From: Candidatus Levyibacteriota bacterium
GTDB lineage: Bacteria > Patescibacteriota > Microgenomatia > Levybacterales > UBA12049
DNA: 42,197 bases
NCBI GenBank assembly: GCA_018061075.1
Contig: JAGOUW010000006.1
Coordinates: forward strand, 1 to 42,197
Direction: 5' to 3'
Position 1 is the stretch's first letter. Each line of letters opens with the position of its first letter. Of this stretch, positions 23,427 to 31,159 are shown in pieces. The translations under genes were made by a program, and so were the position numbers. A model generated the notes under the pieces. It worked only from the letters and a program-made list of their open reading frames with translations. It did no database searches and had not been told where the DNA came from.

Positions 23427-24596
23427 ATGCTTAAAGATAAAAAGATTATTCTAATTGCTTTTGTTGTTTATTTACTCGCAACAGGCGCCTCATATTTCTT
23501 ATTTGCTAAATCTCCACTAGCGCAAAGATTTACCTCACCTATCCCGCCAGCTACTAAAGGTGCTGATGGAGAATTAGTTTTTGATGATGCACTTCCAAAG
23601 ACAGAAGCATGTCCCCTAAATGGCGCTAAATATTCTAAACAGCAAAAAGATTGGTGGGAAAAACACAGGCCTCTTGGAGTGATGATCGAGAATCATGAGA
23701 ATGCTCGTCCACAATCAGGCCTCAACGCAGCAGACATAACCTATGAAGCAGTCGCAGAGGGCGGAATCACTAGAACTTTAAACATTTATTATTGTAATGC
23801 TCCAGTTCAGGTAGGGCCTATTAGAAGTGCGAGAACATATTTCCTTGACTGGATGTCAGAATACGGCGATAGTCCTTTGTACGCTCATGTAGGAGGCGCA
23901 AATACCCCAGGCCCAGCAGATGCACTATCTCAAATAAATGATTATGGATGGGGTGGGTATAATGACCTTAATCAGTTCTCGATTGGATTCCCAACTTTCT
24001 GGAGAGATTACAATAGATTAGGACATGCTACAGCTACGGAGCACACTATGTACTCTACGACTAGTAAATTGTGGGAATTTGCAGAAGAGGAAAGAGGACT
24101 TGGTGTAGAGGGTGAGGATGGAACTCCATGGGACGAAGGATTTACTCCATATAAATTTAAAGATGAAGCAGCTAGCTCAGCAAGGGGTAATACTAAGACC
24201 ATTCACATTGAGCATTGGGATGGATATGACGAATATTTCATCGATTGGACCTATAACAAAACCTCAAATGAATATAGCAGGAAAAATGGAGGAGCTCCAC
24301 ATCTAGATAAGAATACAAATAAGCCAGTAACAGCTAAAACTATCGTAGTTCTTTATCAGATTGAGAGTAGCGCAAACGATGGCTATGAAAATAACGCTCA
24401 TCTTTTATATGACACTGTGGGAACCGGCGATGCTGTGATACTTATGGATGGAAAAGAAATCGAGGGAAGCTGGAGTAAGAAAACTAGAACAGATAAAACT
24501 GTGATAGAAGATGAAAATGGGGAAGAAATTGAATTTAGTAGAGGTAAGATTTGGTTCCACATACTACCAACTGAAGGCGTCTTGGACGTGAAATAG
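23427..24596 (+). CDS. DUF3048 (YerB-like) membrane-anchored protein
   Basis: The 389-residue protein has an N-terminal signal anchor (about 8-27) and then the DUF3048 fold: RPLGVMIENHENARPQSGL, ADITYEAVAEGGITR, VGPIRSARTYFLDW, PLYAHVGGANTPGPADAL, and a C-terminal domain with TIVVLYQIE and a GSWSK strand, all characteristic of YerB. The protein would act outside the membrane. YerB-type proteins are associated with the cell envelope, but their biochemical role is unknown. It has 3 bases from the DUF4446 stop and lies upstream of the HTH-nucleotidyltransferase gene. Confidence 0.9.
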   Translation: MLKDKKIILIAFVVYLLATGASYFLFAKSPLAQRFTSPIPPATKGADGELVFDDALPKTEACPLNGAKYSKQQKDWWEKHRPLGVMIENHENARPQSGLNAADITYEAVAEGGITRTLNIYYCNAPVQVGPIRSARTYFLDWMSEYGDSPLYAHVGGANTPGPADALSQINDYGWGGYNDLNQFSIGFPTFWRDYNRLGHATATEHTMYSTTSKLWEFAEEERGLGVEGEDGTPWDEGFTPYKFKDEAASSARGNTKTIHIEHWDGYDEYFIDWTYNKTSNEYSRKNGGAPHLDKNTNKPVTAKTIVVLYQIESSANDGYENNAHLLYDTVGTGDAVILMDGKEIEGSWSKKTRTDKTVIEDENGEEIEFSRGKIWFHILPTEGVLDVK

Positions 24597-24652
24597 TTTG
24601 ACATAGTTTACTAATCCTCTTAGATCGAGTAAAATAACTGTTAGTATTCTCT

Positions 24653-25228
24653 ATGCTTTCAGATCTTATAACATCAAGATCCCGCGTAAAGCTTCTGAAC
24701 GTATTCCTGTCCAATCCTTCAGAGATGTATCACGTTCGTGAGCTCGTAAGGCGCACAGGGGACGAGATAAATGCAGTTAGACGCGAGTTATCTTACTTAG
24801 AAAAAAAAGGAATCCTCACAAAGGAACCTCGTGCCAACAGGGTCTATTATTTCCTTTCAAAAAATTACGAATTCTATTTTGATTTATTAAAAATTGGAAG
24901 TAAAACTGTAGGTCTTGGAGAAAATATTCTTAAAAATAGGGTAAAGTTGGGTCGGCTTAAGTATGTAATGTTTTCCGGAAAGTTTGCAAGAAGATTGCCA
25001 AAAGGCCCTGAAGATGTAGACTTACTTGTCGTTGGAGCTGTGGTTTTGCCAGAGCTCGCACTTCTCGTTCGTGAAGAAGAAAAGAGGCTTGATACAGAAA
25101 TAAATTATACAGTTATGACAGAGGAGGAATTTGATTTTAGAAAAAAGAAAAGAGATCCATTTATTCTTTCCATTCTTTATGATTCTCGTGTTATGCTAAT
25201 TGGTGACGAAGAAAATATGCTTTCATGA
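24653..25228 (+). CDS. Winged-helix regulator fused to minimal nucleotidyltransferase-like domain
   Basis: The 191-residue protein starts with an HTH domain (about 1-70; RSRVKLLNVFLS, YHVRELVRRTGDEINAVRREL, LEKKGILTKEPRANRVYYF). Residues about 100-190 resemble a minimal (MNT/KNTase-like) nucleotidyltransferase domain: MFSGKFARR, then EDVDLLVVG with Asp121 and Asp123. The usual GSxxRG loop is altered to FSGKFAR. This architecture is widespread in CPR genomes and its target is unknown. Its stop overlaps secD (ATGA), so it may control or accompany the Sec translocase auxiliary genes. A weak promoter (TTTACT, 16 bases, TAAAAT at 24630-24635) lies upstream. Confidence 0.82.
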   Translation: MLSDLITSRSRVKLLNVFLSNPSEMYHVRELVRRTGDEINAVRRELSYLEKKGILTKEPRANRVYYFLSKNYEFYFDLLKIGSKTVGLGENILKNRVKLGRLKYVMFSGKFARRLPKGPEDVDLLVVGAVVLPELALLVREEEKRLDTEINYTVMTEEEFDFRKKKRDPFILSILYDSRVMLIGDEENMLS

Positions 25229-26571
25229 AAAATCCGCGGCTCCTTTTCGCTTTTATAATAGTTTTAACATTGTTAGCTGCCTTTATAAATCTTCCAGGCA
25301 GAATTAACCTGTTAGGTTTTGACCGCGAAATTAAATATAACTCCAATACCGTTTTGCAAAAGCTTAATATCCCTAAAGAAATTTCATTTAGACAAGGTCT
25401 TGATTTAAAAGGCGGAGTGAGTCTTAATTTTAAAGCTGAAGTTGAAAAATTGCCAGCAGGTGAAAGAGACCAGGCGCTAGAAAGCGCCAGGGAGGTAATT
25501 GAGCGACGTATTAATTTGTTTGGAGTATCTGAACCATTAATTCAAACTGCCAAAGTAAATAACGATTCTAGAATTATCGTAGAGCTCCCTGGAGTAACTG
25601 ACGTAAGTCAGGCAATTAATCTTATTGGTTCAACTGCGCAGCTTACATTCTGGGAGCCGACCGCTTCCGTTGCAGCTGATGTTATGGCATCCGGCGAGTA
25701 TCCAATTAACGCCGATGAATCAGGGCTTGGACCTCTTAAGAAAACGGACTTATCAGGATCAGATCTGAGCTCAGCTGTTGTTTCATTCGACCCGAATACT
25801 GGATCTCCCGTGGTGCAATTGATGTTTGATTCAAAAGGGAAAGAAAAATTTGGAAAAATAACAGAAAGAAATCTACAGCAGCCGGTAGCTATTGTTTTAG
25901 ACAATATGATATTAACAGCCCCAACTGTTAGCGATGTTATTTTAACTGGAGACGCAATAATTTCTGGAGGATTTACTCAGGAACAAGCAAAAGCGCTTAG
26001 TACTCAGCTAAATGCAGGAGCACTTCCAGTAAAGCTTACAGTTTTAGAGCAGCATGTAGTGGGTCCAACTTTGGGACAGGAGTCGCTTAAGAAAAGTTTG
26101 ATTGCAGGAGTAATAGGATTTATAACTGTTGTAGTGTTTATGGTCTCAATTTATGGAAGGCTTGGAGTGATCGCGAGTATAGCTCTTCTTCTCTACACAT
26201 TGTTCAATTTGGCAGTCTTTAAATTAAGCAGTCTTACTCCGTTTGGAATTACCTTAACTTTAGCCGGCGTAGCAGGTTTGATTCTGTCTATTGGTATGGC
26301 TGTTGACGCAAATATTCTTATTTTTGAAAGAATAAAAGAAGAAATGAGATCAGGAAAGAGTAAATCAAGCGCTATTGATCTTGGTTTTTCAAATGCCTGG
26401 ATGTCGATTAGGGACTCTAATGTTTCTACAATTATCACGTGTATAATTTTATATAGTTTTGGCACTGGAATTGTCAGAGGATTTGCATTAATTTTAGCAA
26501 TTGGAGTTGTAATTTCTATGTTCTCAGCAATAACAGTTACAAAAACTTTGTTAAAAATAGCTTATAGATAA
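25225..26571 (+). CDS. secD: Protein translocase subunit SecD
   Basis: SecD, with SecF, uses the proton gradient to pull preproteins through SecYEG. The 448-residue protein has an N-terminal membrane helix (about 4-23), the LDLKGGVSLNF motif near 60-70, an extracytoplasmic P1 domain, and five C-terminal helices with LSIGMAVDANILIFERIKEE near 350-370 (conserved D and R relevant to proton movement). The head region is compact. It starts inside the regulator stop codon and is one base upstream of secF. Confidence 0.96.
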   Translation: MKNPRLLFAFIIVLTLLAAFINLPGRINLLGFDREIKYNSNTVLQKLNIPKEISFRQGLDLKGGVSLNFKAEVEKLPAGERDQALESAREVIERRINLFGVSEPLIQTAKVNNDSRIIVELPGVTDVSQAINLIGSTAQLTFWEPTASVAADVMASGEYPINADESGLGPLKKTDLSGSDLSSAVVSFDPNTGSPVVQLMFDSKGKEKFGKITERNLQQPVAIVLDNMILTAPTVSDVILTGDAIISGGFTQEQAKALSTQLNAGALPVKLTVLEQHVVGPTLGQESLKKSLIAGVIGFITVVVFMVSIYGRLGVIASIALLLYTLFNLAVFKLSSLTPFGITLTLAGVAGLILSIGMAVDANILIFERIKEEMRSGKSKSSAIDLGFSNAWMSIRDSNVSTIITCIILYSFGTGIVRGFALILAIGVVISMFSAITVTKTLLKIAYR

Positions 26572-26572
26572 T

Positions 26573-27481
26573 ATGGATATAATTGGAAGAAAAAAAATAT
26601 GGTTTGCGATTTCATTACTTGTAATGATTCCAGGTTTAATTTCGCTTGCTCTTTTTGGGTTAAATCTTTCGATTGAATTTACAGGTGGATCCCGAATGTC
26701 TGTTTCGTTTTCTAGTGAAGTTACTAACGAGCAAAAAGACTTCTTAAGAAACACCCTTGAGGAGAAAAATATAAAAGTTTCTTCGATTGAGACTTCAAGT
26801 AAGCTTGCCATAGTAAGAACTGAAGAAATTGATCAAAGACAAAACAGTGAGTTCGTAAAGGATCTCGGAGCAAAATATAAAGATGCTAAGCAGCAGGAGT
26901 TTTCAACAATTGGGCCAACTATTGGAGGAGAAACAACCAGGAATGCTATTAAAGCTGTTTTAGTAGCCTCACTTTTAGTGGTAATTTATATTTCCTGGGT
27001 TTTTAGAAAAGTTCCAAAGCCCGCAAGTTCTATTCGTTTTGGAGTCTCTACGATTATAGCTTTAGTTCATGATGTTCTTGTGGTGGTCGGAGTATTTTCA
27101 ATTCTAGGACATTTCCTGCATGTAGAAATTGACAGTTTGTTTGTTACAGCACTTTTGACAGTAATTGGATTTTCAGTTCATGACACGATTGTTGTTTTTG
27201 ACAGAATGCGTGAGAATCTTGAGAAAAATGGAGGAGGAAATTTTGCAAAAGTTGCAAATGACTCTATTGTTCAAACAATAGGAAGATCTTTAAATAACTC
27301 GATTACTGTTCTTTTGGTTTTGTTTGCATTGCTATTATTTGGAGGAGAAAGCATAAGGTGGTTTGTTGTAGCATTATTTATTGGAATGATAAGCGGTACT
27401 TATTCATCAATTTTCAATGCCACCCCAATATTAGTTGCCTGGCACGAATGGAGTTTGAAAAGAAGCAGGAGTAAGATCTAG
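26573..27481 (+). CDS. secF: Protein translocase subunit SecF
   Basis: The 302-residue protein has an N-terminal helix (about 9-29), the IEFTGGSRM motif near 34-42, a short extracytoplasmic domain, and five further helices with HDVLVVVGVFSILG and TVIGFSVHDTIVVFDRMREN, both SecF hallmarks including the conserved Asp and Arg. Length is typical. It follows secD by one base; a strong hairpin at 27485-27505 ends the unit. The ATG follows directly after the secD stop. Confidence 0.97.
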   Translation: MDIIGRKKIWFAISLLVMIPGLISLALFGLNLSIEFTGGSRMSVSFSSEVTNEQKDFLRNTLEEKNIKVSSIETSSKLAIVRTEEIDQRQNSEFVKDLGAKYKDAKQQEFSTIGPTIGGETTRNAIKAVLVASLLVVIYISWVFRKVPKPASSIRFGVSTIIALVHDVLVVVGVFSILGHFLHVEIDSLFVTALLTVIGFSVHDTIVVFDRMRENLEKNGGGNFAKVANDSIVQTIGRSLNNSITVLLVLFALLLFGGESIRWFVVALFIGMISGTYSSIFNATPILVAWHEWSLKRSRSKI

Positions 27482-27482
27482 A

Positions 27483-27507
27483 TTCTGCAAGGCCACGCCT
27501 TGCAGGG
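27483..27507 (+). terminator. Perfect hairpin after secF; copy 2 of the dispersed repeat
   Basis: CTGCAAGGC and GCCTTGCAG form a perfect 9-bp stem around loop CAC, followed by GGTTTT. It lies between the convergent secF and YqeY genes and would terminate secDF transcription. The left arm, loop and part of the right arm are identical to the sequence at 22308-22326. Confidence 0.75.
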
Positions 27508-27509
27508 TT

Positions 27510-27962
27510 TTAAGAGTTGAGTTTGGATTTTACAATTTCAGAAACTATTCCCATATCGGCTTTGCCTTTAAGTTTTCCGTTTAGAGCCCCCATAAGTTTG
27601 CCCATATCAGCAATTGATGTTACTCCTGTTTCAGAAATTGTTTCTTCAACTATTTTAGCGACTTCATCTTCTGGCATTTTTTCTGGAAGATATGCTTCTA
27701 AGATTTTAAGCTCAGCTGTTTCTTTATCTACTAAATCCTGACGCTCCGCCTTTTCATATTCAGTAATTGAATCACGTCTTTTCTTAGCTTCTTTTTCAAC
27801 AACTGTTAAAATATCTTCAGGAGTGGCCTCATAACCAGCCCCGCCTTTTTCAGTTTGATAATAATTGATAGATGAAATAAGCATGCGGATAGTGGACTTT
27901 TTAGTCTCATCTCCGGCTTTCATCGCAGCTATTAGTTCTTGTTGTAATGCTTTCTTATCCAT
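27510..27962 (-). CDS. yqeY: GatB/YqeY domain protein
   Basis: The 150-residue protein is a stand-alone YqeY domain, related to the C-terminal tail of GatB and thought to bind tRNA. Landmarks: N-terminal MDKKALQQELIAAMKAGDE, RMLISSINYYQTEKGG, VEKEAKKRRDSITEYEKAER, LEAYLPEKMPEDEVAKIV and MGKLMGALNGKLKGKADM, all family-typical. Its ATG shares bases with the upstream permease stop (TAATG), so it is co-translated with an ABC exporter, which is likely chance clustering. The function is not firmly established. Confidence 0.93.
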   Translation of the reverse strand: MDKKALQQELIAAMKAGDETKKSTIRMLISSINYYQTEKGGAGYEATPEDILTVVEKEAKKRRDSITEYEKAERQDLVDKETAELKILEAYLPEKMPEDEVAKIVEETISETGVTSIADMGKLMGALNGKLKGKADMGIVSEIVKSKLNS

Positions 27963-28747
27963 TAAATTAATCTTCCGATTCCTTTCTGTTTACTTTTGTT
28001 AAATGCCCATGTAAACAGTAAGATTGATAATAGCAAATAAGTAACGCTTAATGCAAAGCTTATAATTAACTTATCAATGCTCACGCTTCCACTTTTTATG
28101 TGTTCTCGCATTGCTTCAAAAACATAACTTGCAGGAATTATTTTGGAAATTTCGATTGCCCAATCAGGAAGAATTGCTGCGGGGTAATAAATAGCTGAAA
28201 ATGGCACGAGTATATATGCACCGGTCCATGCAAGTGTTTGAACTTTTTGTCCATATCTAATAATAAGAGATGCTACGCTAAAACCAATTGCCCATCCCAT
28301 AATACAAAGATTAATCGCAAATGGAACTATCCACCAGCCGAATCGAAAGAAATCATAGCCATATAAAACAAAAGCAATGGATGCTGAGAAAAGAAGACTT
28401 GCAAACATTTTTATTCCGCCGTAAATCATAACTGAGGATATCCATTCTGACATTTTTAATGGAGATGAAAATAAATTTACTAAATTTTTATCCCACATTT
28501 CAGTAAGCAGATTTACGGTTACTTCGTATTGTGTTCGCCAGGTAATTATCCAAAAAATTAAACCTGTTAAGAGAACCGTCGTGGTTTCTTCAGGATTTGT
28601 ACTTAATTTTGCAAAATAAATTCCAGTTAATCCCCAAATTAAAATATCCATTATTGGCCAATAAAACATATCGCTTAATCTGTCATAGCTATGAATTAAG
28701 GTATAGAAATATCTTTTGTTCATGGCGTAAATTCTTCTTAAGCTCAT
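27962..28747 (-). CDS. ABC-2 type transporter permease
   Basis: The 261-residue protein has six predicted transmembrane helices, with the ABC-2 core seen in WTGAYILVPFSAIYYPAAIL near 185-204 and an N-terminal RRIYAMNKRYFYT segment. This is the DrrB/NodJ class of exporter permeases, partner of the ATPase encoded just upstream (4-base ATGA overlap). A strong Shine-Dalgarno (GAAGGAGG) precedes the ATG. Substrate is unknown: lipids, drugs or polysaccharide are all possible. Confidence 0.9.
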   Translation of the reverse strand: MSLRRIYAMNKRYFYTLIHSYDRLSDMFYWPIMDILIWGLTGIYFAKLSTNPEETTTVLLTGLIFWIITWRTQYEVTVNLLTEMWDKNLVNLFSSPLKMSEWISSVMIYGGIKMFASLLFSASIAFVLYGYDFFRFGWWIVPFAINLCIMGWAIGFSVASLIIRYGQKVQTLAWTGAYILVPFSAIYYPAAILPDWAIEISKIIPASYVFEAMREHIKSGSVSIDKLIISFALSVTYLLLSILLFTWAFNKSKQKGIGRLI

Positions 28748-29676
28748 TTTCCTCCTCCTTCAGGCCTTTGGCCTTTTGAATATTTTAAGAAATAGTCCTC
28801 AAGGTCTGGTTTGTTGACGCTAATATCCTGGAATTCAATTTTCTCAGATGATAGGTCAGTTAGGATTTTTGATATTTCTTCGGTTTTAATGTTTAGATTA
28901 AAAATATTTCCATCCTTTAAAAAATTAATGTTATTTTTCTTAAAGTGTTTTTCTGCTGTCTCTGAATCCTTAATTAAAATTTCGATATGAGAATCTGTAA
29001 TTTGTCTTGCAAGATTTTCCGGTGTGTCTTCTGCCATAATTTTTCCGTGATTAAGAAAAATCACTCTGTCGCACATTTCTTCGACCTCTGTCATGTTATG
29101 CGAAGTGAAAAGCATGCTAACTTTATATTCCTCTTGTTCCTTCTTTAAAAATTTTCTTATTTTTACTGCAATATCTGGGTCAAGTGAAGCCGTTGGTTCA
29201 TCAAGTAAAATAATTTCGGGATAATTTAAGAAAGCTTTTGTTAAAAGTAGCCTTGCTCTTTCTCCAGCAGATAAAGTGTGAACTGCTTTTTTTCTAAGAT
29301 GAATTATTTCAAACTCTTCTAATAATTTATCAATTCTTTTTTTCTTGTTCGGAACTTCATACAAATCTGCAAAAACAGAAAGAACCTGATCAATTGTAAA
29401 AAACCAAGGGAGGGAAATGTACGCTGAAGAGTAATTAATTTTTTTTAAAATTCCACTTCTGTCTTCTCTAAATTTTTTCCCAAAATAAATTATGTCTCCG
29501 GATGTTGGGGACATCACATCTAAAAGCATGTGAATACTTGTGGTTTTTCCAGCGCCATTTGGTCCCAGGAGACCTAATATTTCTCCTTCTTTTAATGAAA
29601 ATGATATATCATCTACAGCAGAAAAATTTCCAAATTTTTTTGTTAAATTATTTACCTCTAAAACTTTTTTAACCAT
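28744..29676 (-). CDS. ABC transporter ATP-binding protein (DrrA/NatA type)
   Basis: The 310-residue protein has Walker A GPNGAGKTT at 38-46, signature LSAGERARL at 135-143 (Ala where the consensus has Gly), Walker B IILLDEPTASLDP with Glu160, and a C-terminal extension of about 80 residues like the DUF4162-type tail of exporter ATPases. The ATG at 29676 is the first gene of the minus-strand unit ATPase-permease-YqeY and is preceded by a leaderless-type promoter. Confidence 0.94.
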   Translation of the reverse strand: MVKKVLEVNNLTKKFGNFSAVDDISFSLKEGEILGLLGPNGAGKTTSIHMLLDVMSPTSGDIIYFGKKFREDRSGILKKINYSSAYISLPWFFTIDQVLSVFADLYEVPNKKKRIDKLLEEFEIIHLRKKAVHTLSAGERARLLLTKAFLNYPEIILLDEPTASLDPDIAVKIRKFLKKEQEEYKVSMLFTSHNMTEVEEMCDRVIFLNHGKIMAEDTPENLARQITDSHIEILIKDSETAEKHFKKNNINFLKDGNIFNLNIKTEEISKILTDLSSEKIEFQDISVNKPDLEDYFLKYSKGQRPEGGGK

Positions 29677-29682
29677 GAATAG

Positions 29683-29710
29683 ATAATAGCATATTAAATA
29701 TTTCTATCAA
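29683..29710 (-). promoter_or_regulatory. Promoter of the ABC exporter operon, leaderless geometry
   Basis: On the minus strand TTGATA (29710-29705) and TATTAT (29688-29683) are 16 bases apart. The -10 ends 6 bases before the ATG at 29676, so the predicted start site is the start codon itself. Confidence 0.55.
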
Positions 29711-29733
29711 AAATAAGTAATTGGGTGGGTTTG

Positions 29734-29768
29734 ATTTTTAAAAATTATATATCGATATATCGATATAT
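29734..29768. repeat. Adjacent AT-rich palindromes downstream of cca
   Basis: A perfect 22-base palindrome (29747-29768) consists of ATATAT and CG in alternation, an 8-base unit about 2.75 times. It abuts a 12-base palindrome ATTTTTAAAAAT (29734-29745) and reaches the cca stop codon. It may terminate cca transcription or bind a regulator for the ABC operon promoter. Confidence 0.6.
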
Positions 29769-31129
29769 CATGCAGAAATTTCCTTAACTCTTTTAGTTAA
29801 ATATTCTTTGGTATTTTTTGATTGATCTTCATCTATTTCTTCGTATAATTTTTGTAAAATTTCTCCAATTTCTTTTCCAGGTTTTATATTTAAAATCTTC
29901 ATTACATCATTTCCGTCGATTGCAAGATCATTGATTGAAAAAGCAGCAGGTGCAAGCTCTTTTTCTATTCTATCTTTAAATAGCTTAAGTCTCCAGGATT
30001 CTGCTGTTTCGGTGCCGCTTCCTAATCTATCGCCAATTCTTAAATCTATTAAATCTTTAACATTTTCTACGCCAATCCGTCTTATAAATCTTCGGACAGC
30101 TGCGTCAGTTATTTTGTCATCCACTGAAAACATATGCCACCTAATTAAACTAATAACTCTGTTTCTTTCAATTTTAGAAAACTTTAATCTTTCGCAAATT
30201 TCGTAAGCGAGTTTTGCTCCTGCTACTTCATGATTATAAAAAGTGACTAGTCCGTCATTATCTTCACCTCTGACTTTTGGTTTTCCAACATCGTGAATAA
30301 GAGTCGCAAATCTAACGATAGGGTCAACTGATGGGCAATATTTAAGAGACATAATGTTATGTGTAAAAACATCAGTTGTGTGATGACGTCCAGGTCTAAC
30401 CTGAGAAACATTAATTCCTTCCAGAAGTTCAGGAATTATAAATTTCAAAAGCCCTGCATCTTTTAAAAGCAAGATTCCCTTGGATGGATTTTCGCTTGCT
30501 AAAATTTTTAAGAGTTCATCTCTAATTCGCTCATATGAGATTTGTTGGATTAGGGGCGCATCTTCAACGAGTTCTTTTCCGGTCGCATCATCAATGTCAA
30601 AAGAAAGAACTGTAGCAAATCTAATTGCTCTTAAGAGTCTAAGTGCATCTTCTTTAAATCTTTCCGAAGGCGCACCAACAGTTCTAATAATTTTATTTTT
30701 TATGTCAGTTTGTCCATCATAGGGATCAATAAATTCAGGCTCAGCTTGTTTGTCTTTTGGAAAACGAAGAGCGATAGCATTAATCGTAAAATCACGTCTG
30801 CTTAGATCTTCCTCAATTGTTTTTCCCCAAGCGACTTTGTCAGGATGCCTTTTGTTTGAAAAACCCTGCTCTGTTCTATAAGTGGTAACTTCAACAATTG
30901 TCTTCTCATCTAAGGGAATTCCTACAGTTCCAAAGTCATTATTATAGTACCCGTCTGGGAAAAGTTTTAAGATCTGTTCTGGAGTAGCGTTAGTCGTAAG
31001 ATCCCAGTCTTTAACAGGTAAATTTAGAATAATATTTCTTACTGATCCGCCGACGAAGTATGCTTCAAAGTTATTTTTTTCAAGGCTGTCATGGATTTTT
31101 AAAACACTTGGTGGAATCAAATCTTTCAT
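29768..31129 (-). CDS. cca: CCA tRNA nucleotidyltransferase with HD domain
   Basis: The enzyme adds or repairs the CCA 3' end of tRNAs. The 453-residue class II protein has GGSVRN at 27-32 and VKDWDLTT with metal-binding Asp41 and Asp43, RRDFTINAIALRF near 110-122 and the RRDD-class neck segment. An HD domain (LIHDVGKPKVR near 284-294, with RWHMFS later) follows, as in E. coli-type CCA enzymes, where it may act as a phosphodiesterase/phosphatase. A poly(A) polymerase role cannot be excluded from sequence alone. It diverges from recJ; no clear promoter with leaderless geometry, though TATACT lies 20 bases upstream. Confidence 0.9.
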   Translation of the reverse strand: MKDLIPPSVLKIHDSLEKNNFEAYFVGGSVRNIILNLPVKDWDLTTNATPEQILKLFPDGYYNNDFGTVGIPLDEKTIVEVTTYRTEQGFSNKRHPDKVAWGKTIEEDLSRRDFTINAIALRFPKDKQAEPEFIDPYDGQTDIKNKIIRTVGAPSERFKEDALRLLRAIRFATVLSFDIDDATGKELVEDAPLIQQISYERIRDELLKILASENPSKGILLLKDAGLLKFIIPELLEGINVSQVRPGRHHTTDVFTHNIMSLKYCPSVDPIVRFATLIHDVGKPKVRGEDNDGLVTFYNHEVAGAKLAYEICERLKFSKIERNRVISLIRWHMFSVDDKITDAAVRRFIRRIGVENVKDLIDLRIGDRLGSGTETAESWRLKLFKDRIEKELAPAAFSINDLAIDGNDVMKILNIKPGKEIGEILQKLYEEIDEDQSKNTKEYLTKRVKEISA

Positions 31130-31143
31130 TAAAATTTGCGCTC

Positions 31144-31152
31144 TGATATAGT
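31144..31152 (+). promoter_or_regulatory. Extended -10 promoter of recJ, leaderless geometry
   Basis: TGA followed by TATAGT (31147-31152) is an extended -10, which can work without a -35. The -10 ends 7 bases before the ATG at 31160, placing the transcript start at or just before the start codon. Confidence 0.5.
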
Positions 31153-31159
31153 ATAGCAG

